Counted from the stretch's first letter, positions 1 through 12,395 are shown. The stretch: 64,000 nt of DNA from Pampus argenteus (GCA_036937835.1 CM072868.1:4340001-4404000); one strand, 5' to 3'. The notes: generated by a model from the letters alone, not told the origin. Translations and numbers: made by a program.

Positions 1-465
1 GCAAATGAGCCAGAGAATATCTCTACTAATCCATGATCAGAGCAGAGACTCTGCCAAAAAAAAAAGTAAACAAATAAATAACTTCACAAGAAATACTGGG
101 GGTGGAAATAACCGCGGCTGTGAACTGGGAAACCACTAGCGATTTCTTTGAAGCATCATTTTGCCTGATATGATATTCTGCTGCTATGATGCCTGTGACT
201 GTGTCAGAACAGAGCTTCCATGTTGTGCTCAATACGGACGCAGTGAAATTACAAATCCCGACATTACAGAGAACACGCTGTCCGCTACAGCGAGCGATCA
301 CAGTCTCTGTGTCTCTGTTAAGAGATGCCAAAAGACAATGATGCATCAAATACTGGTTTTTATAAAAGAGATTATATTTGTCTCTACAGAAGAACTGATA
401 TAATTACCATCAGCTCTTTGACTCTATATATGTCACATAAAATAGATGTCAAAGGCGGCAAGTAT

Positions 466-481
466 TGTGTGTGTGTGTGTG
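466..481. repeat. (TG)n microsatellite
   Basis: Eight TG units seen directly. Confidence 0.9.
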
Positions 482-2637
482 AATATATTTTGTCGTCTTG
501 CTTTCTTAGATCTTGACGCTTTGAACAAACTCGCAACTTGTTTGAAACCAGCGCACTGAAATTATGGATATGGGAATTATTTAAAAATACACTGAATACA
601 GGTTATTTATTAATTTATGTTGTTTCATACAATAAACATTATTTTTATTTGAGCCTGGCATGAGTCTTGAGATTTTTTGCTAAATGCACAACATACACAA
701 GCAGATGAAGGTTTATGTTTATGGTTTGTGTTACTGTAAAGTGTACTTAAATATAACTGATCTTGCAGAATACGCAGTAGATCAATAGTAAAATGCCTGC
801 AGGTTAGCGACACAAGAAGAAATCACTCCATATCACCTGTTAAAACATTTAAACTAAGCTATCATTCATCATATGTCTTTTGTCTAATTTTATGATTATT
901 CTATTTTAATGTCCATGCCATACTGTTTAAATATATGATTTCCATGACTAAAAAAAATACCATTTAATGTGTATAAAAACAGGATTTATTGGTCAATCTT
1001 TAATATGCTGGAGGTAAAATAAAAAGAGCGATGACATGTTTGTTGTTTGCATGGATTTAGACATTTTCTGATTATTTATTTTTTTTGTGCACAAATAATG
1101 CATTTACTTATTTGATCTGCACATGTTCCTTATGTCTGTGTGTGCGTACAAATATATGCTATGTTGCTCTTCCAAGGTCACAACAGGAAACCCCACGTCT
1201 GTGGTCCTACCACACTGCTGTAAAACATGTCCTAATGAATCCAGCCCTGTAATACAGCAAGCGTCTCATCTAATTGGACGTCTGATTTCACCTGACTCCA
1301 TTCTCTCCCATTGTGGTGGCGAAGCTCGGGAGGAATCAGTTCAAAGATTAAAAAAAACATTTTAAATGTGGAGTATGCATCAAAGAAATTTACTTATTTA
1401 CCTCAGGAGGTTTTGGCCATTAGTAGTTTTATCACAGTATGTGCCTTAATTTTAAAAACATATATAATTAGGATGATTACTTTTGTTATGCTGACCTGAT
1501 TCTTTATTTATTTATTTTTTTTTTAATTTGTTGCAATACACCCACAGTCAACGGTATGATGACCAAGAAATCCCAACCAGAAATACACTGAGCATTCACC
1601 ATTAAACTCAGCAGGTACTATACAAGGGAAACGTAGCTTGGGCCAAGAATAACAACAGTGAACAAAGGCTCTTTTCACTATCAACATGGTTGGGCGACAG
1701 GCTGCTGTACCCCCCCCCCCCTACCTCAAGTTCAAATCTGTGAGAAATTTTCTTTTCAAAGCCTCTCAGCCTTTTGGGGCTGTGACATGTTTTTACGAGG
1801 AACACCTGTCCCTCGTAGACTGTCATGCAATGTTCAAAGATTCAGTAACTGAGCACCACCCTGGAGCTCTTAACCTCAATCTTTCAACATTTCAAAGTTT
1901 CTTCAGAGTCTCGAACCCTCCAACAAGCATCTGATACAGGGGAGCGAGGGAATGAGTCATTGTCACTGTGGGGTGTGCACTCACTGCAAGAGCTTTTGTT
2001 TTATATTGTTCATTTAATAATCAGGTAAATAATGATTATTATTATTATATTGCATTTTTTAAATTAAATTTTCAATAGTTTTGGAGTACAGGTGCAAAAA
2101 AAATGCACAACAATGCAATATATTAAAGGATGACATCAATATGGTTGGAGACTAGCATTATTGTACCTTATATATAATGTAACCGTTAACGAATCACTGA
2201 TTTAATGCACCACCCGCTGAGCACGCTAGGTGACCTGAATCAAACACACCCTCCAGCAGTGACTTCTACTGTCACTTCTACCTTCAGGGAGCTGTGCACA
2301 ACCTTTCTGCTGTTTTTGATAAAAACCTGTATATAACACTTCACGTCTGCCGAGTACTATTTCAGCCCAAAATTACTCAAAACGTTTTGGTGAGCGCAGT
2401 GGGACGAGAGGGGTTGAGTGGACTGGTTTATGATGTGCTGAAAATGGGCAAAAAAAAAAAAAAAGCATAGAGTAGATTGTTGAGGACTTACAGGAAGCCT
2501 TTCATTTTTACATTTGGTCGACGTTTTATTCTGCTTTTAATGCTCTAAGAAGAGGCAGGATATGTGACTTAATAACGTACCTGCTACTCTGTTTATAGAG
2601 ATTTTCATTTATCGTCAGATATTTGTGTGTAACTGTC

Positions 2638-2712
2638 AGATCAAGTCAATTTTATTTATATTTCCTAATATCAAAAAGCACAAATTTGCATTAAGGGGCT
2701 TTCATATAACAT
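2638..2712. repeat. Fragment of a common teleost interspersed repeat
   Basis: The stretch beginning TCAAGTCAATTTTATTTATA and continuing through CTAATATCAAAAAGCACAAA, then TTTGCATTAAGGGGCTTTCA, resembles a very frequent fish repeat whose copies read roughly 'caatttcatttatatagcccaatatcacaa...aaggggcttt'. Only about 75 bp are recognisable. The identification is from memory of the family. Confidence 0.5.
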
Positions 2713-3721
2713 TATCATCATAATAAAACTTCCTCCCTTCCCCCTTAACACAGTAACGTTTACTCAAACATTTTTGCTTTTCATCTATCATCAAGGAACA
2801 ATACTTTTAGTTGTTTAGTTATTAATAGCTATACGTAGTCATTTTAGGATTCGTGTAATTAACTGCAAAAGGAGACGAGCTTCATTAACAATGCAACCTT
2901 GACTAATAGAAAGAAACTTTTTGTCTCATTATGAAAATTTGAAATTTTCAGCAGCATGATGCAGAACAAAATTTTGACAGCTGTAAAAAAAAAAAACAAC
3001 TGTATGAAAATGCTGAAAATTGGCTGTGAGTGGTAAATCCACATTAAAAGAGCAGCTTTTTTTTAAATGACATCTTAACTTAAATATCGTTTTTGCTCCA
3101 TCTGAAAGCATGATCACATCAGCACATTACAGGCACTGTGTGCTTTGAAGGTAAAAATGCTGATTGATGACTCATGTTTAATCATGCAGTATAAAAAACA
3201 GAATTGAATTAAGAAACCAGACCATCATTCATCCCCCTACTCCCTTTTTTTTTCTTCTGCCTGCTACTTCAAATCATTAGTCAGTGGACAAGCCTTTAAA
3301 AGTGTGTAGTTACCATAATTGCTTGGTGTGATAATGGCTCTGTGAAGTACAGACAAACAGAGTATTTGAAACTTCTCATGAAGTCTACTGCAAAAACAAC
3401 TGTAGTACTATATTCTTGATTATGATCATATCACTGTGTATGTTCATTAAATCCAATCTACTTTAATGCAATCGACTTTATGTTATCATAAAACGTCTCT
3501 TCGGCTCAAACAAAGTGCAGCAGTGAGAGTTTCGAATGCCACTAAAAAAAAACAACATAAAACATTAAAATCATTGTGTTTTTCTATTGGATACCTGAAA
3601 GCTTTTCTGAATCATCAAGATTTTATTTTTTTTATTGAAAACACAAATTAATAGAGGACTATTTCTGTTGTGACATCTGCCATTAGGGTTGCAACTTTTT
3701 AGGTCCAGTTTCAGGTTAAAT

Positions 3722-3722
<1 letters not shown>

Positions 3723-3773
<51 letters not shown>
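3723..3773. repeat. (ATT)n microsatellite
   Basis: About 17 uninterrupted ATT/TTA units. Confidence 0.95.
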
Positions 3774-3774
<1 letters not shown>

Positions 3775-4519
3775 GTAATTGTTGTTGTTCTATTAACAGT
3801 AAAGTGAAGAAGAGTTCGCTAATGTTCCCAGACGACATTCCTACAGGATTCAAGCAATGAGCAATAATGAAAAATAATTAGCAAACTCCAAAATCGGTGT
3901 ATTTTACACATTTAAAAAGCAATATTTAAATTATACAGTTATCTGAATAATACTACAATGTAGGGGGACAAACGGCATCACCAAAGCACACTCCAGAGTA
4001 AGATTAAAGGCAATATATATCTCCTAAATCAATATAGAGCAGATCTCCCAGGAGGATGGAGTAAGGGAAAGTAGAATCAGTACACAACTATCTACCCACT
4101 GGAACTAATTACATTTTGTTTGTAGAAAAATACCAATGTCCGTCACACGAGCATTTTTCTTTCAACAGGAAATGTTTAGATTTTAAGCTGTATTATTTTT
4201 CTCTGCAGGTTATGGGAGACATGAATAACAACAGTCTCTAAGCAGGATTTGTGGATATCGCCACTGCTGGTTCTCATGGTCACAGGGGTTGTAATAGTCT
4301 GGCCATGACAGTGAGAGAAAATTGGGATTAGAGCAAAACATCTGGATAATCTGTAATGGTATAAACCCCAGTTATCAGCAGCCCTCTCCCAAACCCAGCA
4401 GGTTGGGATGGCCTCCTTGATGCTCAGCCGCTGTAGGATGTGTAATGACTCAGCAGTTGCTGACTGCTAGAAGGGTCCTCAAGGGGCTCCCGAGGGACCA
4501 GAGACAGCATGGGTTGGAA

Positions 4520-4564
4520 ACACACACACACACACACACACAGACACACAGACACACACACACA
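4520..4564. repeat. (CA)n microsatellite with CAGA interruptions
   Basis: Imperfect (CA)n of about 45 bp with two GACACA interruptions. Confidence 0.95.
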
Positions 4565-6549
4565 GACTATATATAAAAGCACTTTAAACACCAACCAACA
4601 CAAATTAACTGAAAGTGATGAGTCTACAGTGATACACGTACTTGTGTTTTCAATTATTTGTCATCCGATCATATAGTGAGCTTGAGGACAAAAAAAAACA
4701 AAAAACATCACGTTATCAGCTATTATTATCATCACAGCTGGAGTGAATTTTAGTATAGCACATCAATATCAGCAGGGGGATTTATTCACAGTATATAAGG
4801 GATGCCTCGAGATCACTCGAGCATCGAGAAAATTGTTCCAAAATTGCTATTGCTTATTTGCATGCATTAAATCCAGGGTCAAGTAAGTCACATGTAAAGA
4901 GGGGGAGAACTGGCCAGCGGCTTGAATACATTAAAGCAGAGTAAATGGTTTGTTGATTTAAAAAGATTAAAGCACACACAAGCAGGCCTGCTCGATGGAT
5001 TTTAATTAACTTGCCATATATAAATTGTATGTTATCAGGCATTACTGAATTAAATGCTGAATACAAGTGCTCGTTCTGCTTAGGTGAGTGGAATGAAAAG
5101 CTACTTAAGGATCTTGATTGGGTCTCATAGATGTAGCAGATGTAGCTATCGGTGGACTGAATACAATCCAGTGTACCAACCCCTTGCACAGGCGTCCAAG
5201 GAGATTCTCTTTAATTATGTACAATCCAGCTAAATTCAAGTCCTCTGGCATCTCCAGAAGATCAAGCAGAGGGATGCCACGTTTCTCTCCTTTCAGTCAT
5301 CGGGGCAAATGGATTCCACTTCCAAGAGTCATTTCTGTCAGTTATAATAAGAGACTAATACATAATGTGACACACTCTGAAAATGCAAAACTATTCACAA
5401 GGTTTTCTGCAAGGCTGTGCAAGGGCAATTAGAATATCGCAGCTAAAGCCCTTGATGAGTTCCTGTATCTCTGAGGTATCCTGGGAACGGCATCATAAAA
5501 TCTGCCGGTTAATATGCATGATTTAGGTTTGTGTTTAACTTTGCATGATGCAAAACAGAACTTATATTTTCTCCACACGACACTTCTGTGTCAAAAAGGA
5601 GGGAAAAATAAACAATTTTGGCAGGAACCCGGGTAAGCTGAAAGGAGTCTGAATACAATGGGAATATATTAGTATTGTTAGTGAATGTAACCTGTCTGCC
5701 AGGTATTATCTCCACACCACACTGAACTTACACTAAGAGATTTTGTTTTCAGGATATACACCATCCAAGCAATTAAAAAGCTGCAACTGAGTTTATAGAT
5801 AAAACATAGACGCTGCGGAGGGGGATTGAGTTACAGACACAATTCAAAAAAGTCCACTAATCTAGGTTTTGAATACGAGTATCTTCAGCAGTACTGTGTG
5901 CTATTATCTTCTGGCATTTTCCAGCACTTGACATGGCTCAGAGTTACACATTCAACTGAGCTCAAGTGACCTTCTGAACAAGCACACAGGCTCATCGGAC
6001 CCTTGGGGCTAAATTAGAAACACCAAGCCACAGAAAGATGAATCCAATACACGTGGCTCCCCAATTCCTGGCACTGATATCACCGAGAGTAACCGGCCAG
6101 TTACACACATACACAGTGATGCATGCAGTGTAACATAAAGAAGAAAGCTGCAGAGGTGATGAACAGCAGAGGTAATGGTATGCTAAAATTCTGGCAGTAC
6201 TGGCACACTGGTAATTGTCTTTTCTTCAAAGCTTTAACTATGTTGGTCTCAAGCCAAATTCAGAAATAATGCAAATAGAAATTTAATAAGCTCAATAAAA
6301 ACTGTCAACTTCGGTAGCCCACTGGTAAAGAGCTTTGTTGTCATACTTCTCTCTCAACTCCTGTTTTTCTGTATCTCTGCACTTTTCAAATGAAATGAGT
6401 TTCAAAACGTACCCAGACATACAGCAAAGAAAATATCCATCTTATCTCGTGGTTGTATAGATTCCACTTGAGCAGTGTCAAAAACTTAAACAAACCATCA
6501 TTTAGTCATGCAAAACATCAAGAACAGCAAAAGAGAATAAGTGTCCTAC

Positions 6550-6822
6550 CGTTTTCTGTGTTTTCGTGTTCAGTATCGGTGAGAGTCAGATTGGAGTTGG
6601 CCCTGCTCGAGAGGCACGAGCTACGGCCTGACTTGGTGTTGCTGCGGCCCCATAATCTGACCGCATGCTCCGGCGACATGATGCCGTCGGTCTCTGTGTC
6701 CGCGTCTGATCCCACACTGACTGAGTAGTCACGGTGTGGCATCCCCAGCTCAGTCCGGTACGTTGCTACGTGGGATGGGAGGGCCTCTCCGAAGCCAAGG
6801 TCTCGAAGGGAAAACTCTGCCC
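6550..6822 (-). CDS. tenm4: Teneurin-4-like, second coding exon (residues 75-165)
   Basis: This exon continues the teneurin cytoplasmic domain. It starts after the acceptor TACTCTAG with GG, completing the glycine codon split from the upstream exon, and reads AEFSLRDLGFGEALP, then YRTELGMPHRDYSV, GSDADTETDG, MSPEHAVRLWGRS and SGRSSCLSSRANSNLTLTD, followed by TEHENTEN. These blocks are collinear with vertebrate teneurins; SSRANSNLTLTDTEHENTE is the TENM4 form, whereas TENM3 differs at several of these positions. The donor is AACG|GTAGGA at 6550/6549, again phase 1. Length is 273 nt (91 codons), so skipping this exon would keep the frame. The polypyrimidine tract before the acceptor is weak, which could permit regulated inclusion. 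The next exon, expected to hold the proline-rich SH3-binding part of the domain, is not within the 6.5 kb to the left and must be outside the window. Confidence 0.93.
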
Positions 6823-7751
6823 CTAGAGTACGCCAATAAAGACATAGCTCAGGTAATTAAATCTGCCGCTAGATGTATTACTCAACGTAATGAAGTGTAT
6901 TCATTGCAACAAAAAAAAAGAAATATGACAGCGATGTCCTCGTCCTGAAAGGTGGAGTAATCGTTTCAACAGTGAAAAGAAGATGCGGGTCCATTCAGTC
7001 TTCAAAGCCTCTATGTGCAGAAAGTCTTTATGTGATTAGAGCATCTTTAGCATCTTTGTTAAATACATCAGTGAGATCACTAAACGCGACTGCTTTGAAA
7101 TTAACGTTCTGTGTCTTTTGATTAAACCACAAACAGCAGTTATTGAGCCGCAGCATTTAGAAGTTTTATGTCTTGAGATGTTAAATGTTTGAAAAACTAG
7201 AAGCTTAATTAGATTTACCACCACAAGTCAGGAAGGTTTATTTTAAAAGCACATCATCCCGATTTGACTAAATTAATAAATTAATAAATTAAGTAATAAA
7301 TGAAAGAAGTACAGGTTGATTTCATTCACAACCCAGAAAAGTTTTAGCAGATCCCGGCTTCATATCGAAGACTTGAAGCACTTCAACAGTGCGTTCACGT
7401 TTGACTTGAACTTTGACGATCAATAATGCACCTGAACGAGCAGGTGAAGGTTTGCATGTCTCCCATGCAGTTTTTAACACCGCCATGATAAATTCAATCC
7501 TTCGCCACCCCTGTTAATAGTCAAACCATGAGGAGTGACCTCTACAGCAACTGAATGTGAAGTACCGAGAGACTCCTCATTAAAAAGCAATGATGCATAT
7601 ATTCAGACGAGGCACTAAAACTAATAAGCTAATAACCATCCTTTTCATTGAGTGTGTATTGGTAATATACTTACAATTGAACCATACTGATACCAGTGAC
7701 AATCTCTTCTACTGATATAATAGCACAGCATTTCTAATTATTACGGCTAAC
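6823..7751 (-). other. tenm4: Intron between the two teneurin coding exons
   Basis: This 929-bp intron is bounded by GT at 7751-7750 and AG at 6824-6823. It is AT-rich, contains an A-run near 6910-6919, a short AATTAATA-type run near 7270-7300, and no coding sequence that I recognise. Confidence 0.85.
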
Positions 7752-7974
7752 CTTGCCGGCTGAACTCATCCACTTCATGATGAACCATGTCCTTGACACG
7801 GGTCCCGTATGCCATCCTCGAGTCATGGTCAAAGGCTTTGAGTGTTTCGCTGGAGCTGTAGGATTTGGGGTTGGGTCTGCCATCCTCACTGTCTGCTGAG
7901 GAGCTGGTGTAACGGCGCTCTGTGTCCTGCCGGGCGGTGAGTGAGCGGTAGGGTCTACGTTCCTTCACTTCCAT
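7752..7974 (-). CDS. tenm4: Teneurin-4-like, first coding exon (residues 1-74 plus one base)
   Basis: This exon encodes the extreme N-terminus of the cytoplasmic domain of a teneurin, a type II single-pass adhesion protein of neurons and glia whose large ectodomain binds latrophilins and other teneurins. Seen: the protein begins MEVKERRPYRSLT, followed by ERRYTSSSADSEDG, KSYSSSETLKAFDHDS and YGTRVKD, the teneurin N-terminal signature. The spacing PYRSLT-to-ERRYT and the MAYGTRVKD stretch fit TENM4 better than TENM1, 2 or 3; AFDHDS and the ending DEFSRQG are more TENM3-like, so a diverged paralogue is possible. The start ATG at 7974 has G at -3 and G at +4, and an in-frame TAA at 8013-8011 excludes a longer start in this exon. 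The exon ends CAAG|GTTAGC at 7752/7751, splitting a glycine codon in phase 1. Serines and threonines are abundant and there is no membrane segment, as expected of this domain. The family is certain; the paralogue is likely. Confidence 0.93.
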
Positions 7975-8000
7975 GGCTGTCTCCGCTCTGTTTTCAACAT
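7965..8000 (-). promoter_or_regulatory. Short upstream ORF overlapping the teneurin start codon
   Basis: An ATG at 8000 opens an 11-codon frame (MLKTERRQPWK) that runs across the true start codon in another frame and stops with TGA at 7967-7965. Its context is weak (T at -3, T at +4), while the main ATG has a strong context. An overlapping upstream ORF usually reduces translation of the main frame unless leaky scanning occurs. The ORF is directly seen; its effect is inferred. Confidence 0.4.
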
Positions 8001-8038
8001 CAAATGTGGATTACAATGCCAGTTTAGTCTCAGTGATT
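7975..8038 (-). other. tenm4: 5' untranslated part of the start-codon exon
   Basis: The 64 nt before the start codon follow a strong acceptor: a T-rich tract ending TTCTTTTACAG, with AG at 8040-8039. The start codon therefore lies in an internal exon, and at least one untranslated exon must exist farther right on the minus strand. The leader contains an in-frame stop (TAA at 8013-8011) and an out-of-frame ATG at 8000. This fits the known structure of vertebrate teneurin genes, which have non-coding 5' exons separated by very large introns. Confidence 0.8.
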
Positions 8039-8358
8039 CTGTAAAAGAAAAAACACGGGCAGACCAAAAATTAGGTTGGGAACATACCTTAAAAACAGTG
8101 TTGAAGTTTAAATATAATCCTCAAATCTTCATTTTTCGTCATTTGATATCAAAACCAAAAGTGAATATATATCTAAGTGGATGACAATCAGTCTAATTCC
8201 TATTATATCAAACATAGAATCACTTGCAACCATTATTTTAAGTAGTAGATGTATTATGCTAGTGAAAGTTAATGCACTTGCATTTAAAACAATGAAATCG
8301 CTGATAGTATCTGTATACATACAAGCATACAAAATGCAGATTGTTCCCAACCAGCAGC

Positions 8359-8437
8359 ATATGTATGTATGTATGTATGCATGTATGTAATGTAATGTAG
8401 TGTATGCATGTAATGTATGCATGTAATGTATGTATGG
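8359..8437. repeat. (ATGT)n / TGTAATG tetranucleotide-like repeat
   Basis: ATGT units followed by alternating TGCATGTAATGTA units, a compound repeat of about 80 bp. Confidence 0.9.
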
Positions 8438-9597
8438 AACCTATGTATGGCTCAGCACACACAGGCAGAGCATGAAGAACCACCCAGCATTAGATTTAAT
8501 AAAACATGGCGCAACAAATCTTGCAGCTATAAAGTTTACGGTGCAAGTCTCCTACAAATATTCTAGTTTATGTGCTGTATAGAAATGCTGGGCCTCGAGC
8601 ATCTGTGAAAAAAGTGGCAGGTGCCCTGTCCATGAATTGTGTTGTTTATAAGTTACAAATCATCACAGTTCAACCGAGGACCCAAAGAAATCTCGGGACC
8701 ACACTGAAAGCAGCAGAGACGATTAAAATCTGAAACATAAAAGCACAACTGTCAAACAGCACAGAGTCCAAAATCAATAGAGATGGTGAATTTTCACATT
8801 CAGCTTTCGCATTCTTGCCTCGACTTGAGAGGAGAAAGGACAAAAAAAAGATATATAACAAGAAAATAACATGTTTTAAAATATATTTCAGTATACGCAA
8901 ACATTAATTGTTCATTTTTAGATTAAAAAAAATAAAAAATGCTGTTTCAGTGCAACATGAAACAGTTTTAAAAGATGATGCTTTTGCAAACATCTCATTC
9001 AAAGCGACCACATGGTGTAAAGATATTGAGTTGGATTAACAAATGTCAATGTGGATATAAACTTGATTAAAGGCTTGGTCACTGTTTACTCTGAAGCTCA
9101 ATTACAGAACATAAGGAATTAGTAGGACAGCTACTGCAGCATTATAATATATGCTCCTAAATGCAACGCCATGATAATATATCCATAATTATGCATCATG
9201 ACTTGAAAACTGCAGGTTTCTACTGCTGCGGTGTACTACTTACTCCCAATATATTTTACTACAGACAAAAACTGAGATACAAATCAGTGGAAGACAACGA
9301 TGAAAAAAACAAATACAACTCCCCGTAGCAAATCTGGAGGCTTCTACTGCTTCTTCAGGCAAGGATTTTCTACAAGATAAATTATTTTTGAATATGGTTT
9401 TGAGGTTTGTGCCGGACTGAACAGTAAACAATAATCCTTAGTAAACTATATTTGCCCCTGCTTAGTGGAAAAAAACAAAAACTTCTTATTGAAAACACCA
9501 TTGTTGGGTTTGGGGGTTTCTTTTTGTATGTATTGACAGCTGAAAAGATCCTAGTGATTAATGACTTGGGGCCTCAGTACTAGGACCTCCGCCACAT

Positions 9598-9632
9598 GGG
9601 GGGGGGAGAGAGGGGGAGAGAGAGGGGGAGAA
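9598..9632. repeat. (GGGGGAGAGA)n purine tract
   Basis: A G-run followed by three GGGGGAGAGA-like units; low-complexity polypurine. Confidence 0.85.
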
Positions 9633-10174
9633 AATGGAAAACGCTCCAACTTTGTGGCCGCAAGAGCCACTTCAGCATGCTCCCAAGATCTCAGATGCAG
9701 CTTGTATGGGTTGCTAATTTCTACCTTGTGGACAAGATCCTTAAAGCTATGCAAATGTGAGAGAACGGAGAACAAGCAGCTTTCTAAAGTTTTCGAGAAC
9801 GTTCTGCAAAGTGCATTGTCTTTGTTTCCAAAGAGTTGGGCCTTAGTGCTTTAGCCATCAGCCCTTCCTCCTCATTATTAATCGACTGGTACGCAGTGAA
9901 ATGTACCTTTGAGGCCATGGGAAACCCAGAGGAGTTTTTTTCAAAGAAGCAACAGGCGATACACAATGACAGATGATATGCGATGCAAATGTGGGTCCTG
10001 GAAATGTACCCACTTTGAGAGCAGCTGACACACAAAGCATATTGTAAAACTAAACAGTGTTGTTCTTCATAAAAAAAAGGGCTACATCTGGTATTATTAT
10101 TGTGTTTTAGCGCCAAAGAGAAAAGCTGTTGTTCTCATTCATCTGTCTACGTCTAAATCCTGTGAGAAGGAGCC

Positions 10175-10198
<24 letters not shown>
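10175..10198. repeat. Poly(A) tract
   Basis: 24 consecutive A residues. Confidence 0.95.
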
Positions 10199-10205
<7 letters not shown>

Positions 10206-10552
10206 AAAATGCCACTGTTGTATTATTTTAATATACTGGTATGTGATAAAAATAAACAAAAGGTTTTATTTAACCAAGATGTCTTAATATTTAATAAGAC
10301 AAATAAGTAAGAAGTGATAAGTGGGCTATTTTTAAAGTGGTATTATACAAGGAACTAAAAGAGGCAGCTTAAAATACTGAAGGAGAAGGTTAATGAGGGT
10401 ATATTCACAAAGACTCGAGACAGAAAAGTTATTTACAAAGACCCGTGAAAAATGACTGCCATCGATTGAAATCTCTGAAAAGGAGATAAGAATCTCATGG
10501 CTTTATTTCAAAGGCAAAGTTCCTCTAAAGCCTGCAGAGCTGGAGCAGTGGC

Positions 10553-10581
10553 AAAAAAAAAAGAAGAAGAAGAAGAAGAAG
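10553..10581. repeat. A-run plus (AAG)n
   Basis: Ten A residues running into about seven AAG units. Confidence 0.9.
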
Positions 10582-11454
10582 CTAACTGCATATCTATGCA
10601 ATGATCCAAAATCAATTGAGGTCTCTCTGGAGAGACAAAAGAAATGATGGATGGTTTGTTTTCCCCTTTAAAACAATTGCAGACTCTACACTTTTCAATT
10701 ACATTGTCTTACGTTTGGCCGGGGTAGAGAGTCAGGTTTGTATGTGGGTGTAGAGCAGATGTACAGCAGCTGTAAGAAGAGTAATAAACGTGGCTCCGCA
10801 GACACCTTGTTGCAGGCAGGGATGAGCAATGTCTTAAATGCTTTGTGTTGGTATTAGTATGTGAAGGGAGGGACTGCAGAATTAGTGAAAATGAACATCG
10901 TAATCAACAAAGAAAAATCTATTTTATAAGCTCAGAAACCGCCCCAAAAAAACAACTGATGTATGAACATATAAACAATGATTAGAGCTTTAAAAACTTA
11001 AATGAAAAATATGTTTACATTGACACTTCAGTAAAGTGGATGCACAGTTACATACGGGATGACATAAAACATTTTGCATAAGCATAGTCTGTCTGGTACT
11101 GACAGATGTTTTATAGGCTGTTTTCACTGCCTATCAAATATTAAAACGATCTTAAAGTATCAGACAGAAGCCAGAGTTTAGGCTGCTGCAGTGACAGTGA
11201 TCACTATTAAACCCCCTAAAACTAAAGTAATACTAAAGATAATTTAAAGAAAAATAAATGTGATTGGACTGAAAACTTTATACCTGCACAGCAGCTCATG
11301 GATGTGATGTTAGCCTCATCACCTCACACGATCTGTCAAACCGAAACTATAAAACAACCGACATGCTGCGTGAGCTGCAGGACGCGGACGTCTCTGTTGA
11401 ACCGCTCGTTGAGGTTTTCACTGGGCAGATCATTGTGACCATTGCTCGAGTGTC

Positions 11455-11670
11455 AGGAGTTAGTTAAATATGGGATCTAAATAGATGGGAGGCATTTGGG
11501 GTACAATATAAATGCAAATGGCTCTGTACTATTCATCAAACAATTAGCAGTGCACTGAGGATTGCTATTCAGTGGCGCTGCATATAAATCTAGCCTTCTC
11601 TTTGCACGCAGCTATGTTTTCCATGATAATTACCAGCTTGCTGCTCTTTACGTGTCATAGATTTTTACAT
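11455..11670. promoter_or_regulatory. Candidate intronic enhancer with octamer motif
   Basis: This intronic block contains a perfect octamer, ATGCAAAT at 11512-11519, a nearby ATTAG homeodomain core and no simple repeats, just before a (CA)n tract. POU factors bind such octamers. That it is conserved or active is inferred. Confidence 0.22.
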
Positions 11671-11709
11671 CCAGGACTAAAGTCTTAATAAACAGAAAAG
11701 ACACAAAGC

Positions 11710-11710
<1 letters not shown>

Positions 11711-11749
<39 letters not shown>
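11711..11749. repeat. (CA)n microsatellite
   Basis: About 19 pure CA units. Confidence 0.95.
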
Positions 11750-11750
<1 letters not shown>

Positions 11751-12395
11751 CGTTTCGGCAAATCCTTTAAGTATAATCTAACGTGATTACAGATTACTTG
11801 TCTGTGAAATCACTTAATTACTATTGATCATTTAGATTGAAACATAATCTGTTACTGATTAATGATGACATTTTAAGACAAATGGCTGCTCATTTACATT
11901 TCTTGAGGACTATAGCTGCTTAGTTCACGATTTTAATGCTATAAATGAAATTAAATCCAGTTTCGATTTTATGCAAAAAAAAAAAAAACCCCAATATAAA
12001 TATATCTCTACTTTGTAAATATATAATAACGAATTGGGATAACAGTTTTTTTTTTGGACCTGGTCACATAGTCTAAGGATTAGTGACAGTTAGCTCACAA
12101 CACTGCAGGTAAACATCTATACACACAAGCAGCCTGTAGCGCAACACAGAGGAAATTTGGGCAGATATCAACAACATTGTCCAACAACAAGGTCCATTGA
12201 AAGCAAGAAAAGCTCCACACAGGCACCACTTACTTCTCTGGAGGCTCTATAGAAAAGCCTCCTCGATCAACAGAAAGGTGTGTTTTCAATAGAAGAAGAA
12301 GAAAAAAAAAAGACTTGGGTAAATGGGGTGGGGGGGCTGAGTAGCTTGCCAAAAAACAAGGTCTGAAGTTGGTAGTTTTAATGCAGGTTGAAGAG

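Larger units (their letters stand above)
1..6549 (-). other. tenm4: Intron 3' of the second coding exon (partial)
   Basis: This sequence follows the donor at 6549 and runs off the left edge. No proline-rich or transmembrane teneurin exon was found on the minus strand here. It holds a C-run near 1711, a teleost repeat fragment near 2640, (ATT)n at 3723, (CA)n at 4520, and unremarkable AT-rich DNA. Open frames up to about 110 codons on both strands show no recognisable domain. Confidence 0.7.

Noticed and set aside
2200..2420. Promoter-like stretch with TATATAA and CpGs
   Set aside because: No splice donor, ORF or strand-consistent relation to the gene; it lies inside an intron downstream of the coding start, so a promoter call would be speculative.
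5118..5432. 104-codon arginine-rich open frame on the plus strand
   Set aside because: Looks basic and protein-like at first sight, but has no family signature and overlaps an equally long open frame on the other strand.
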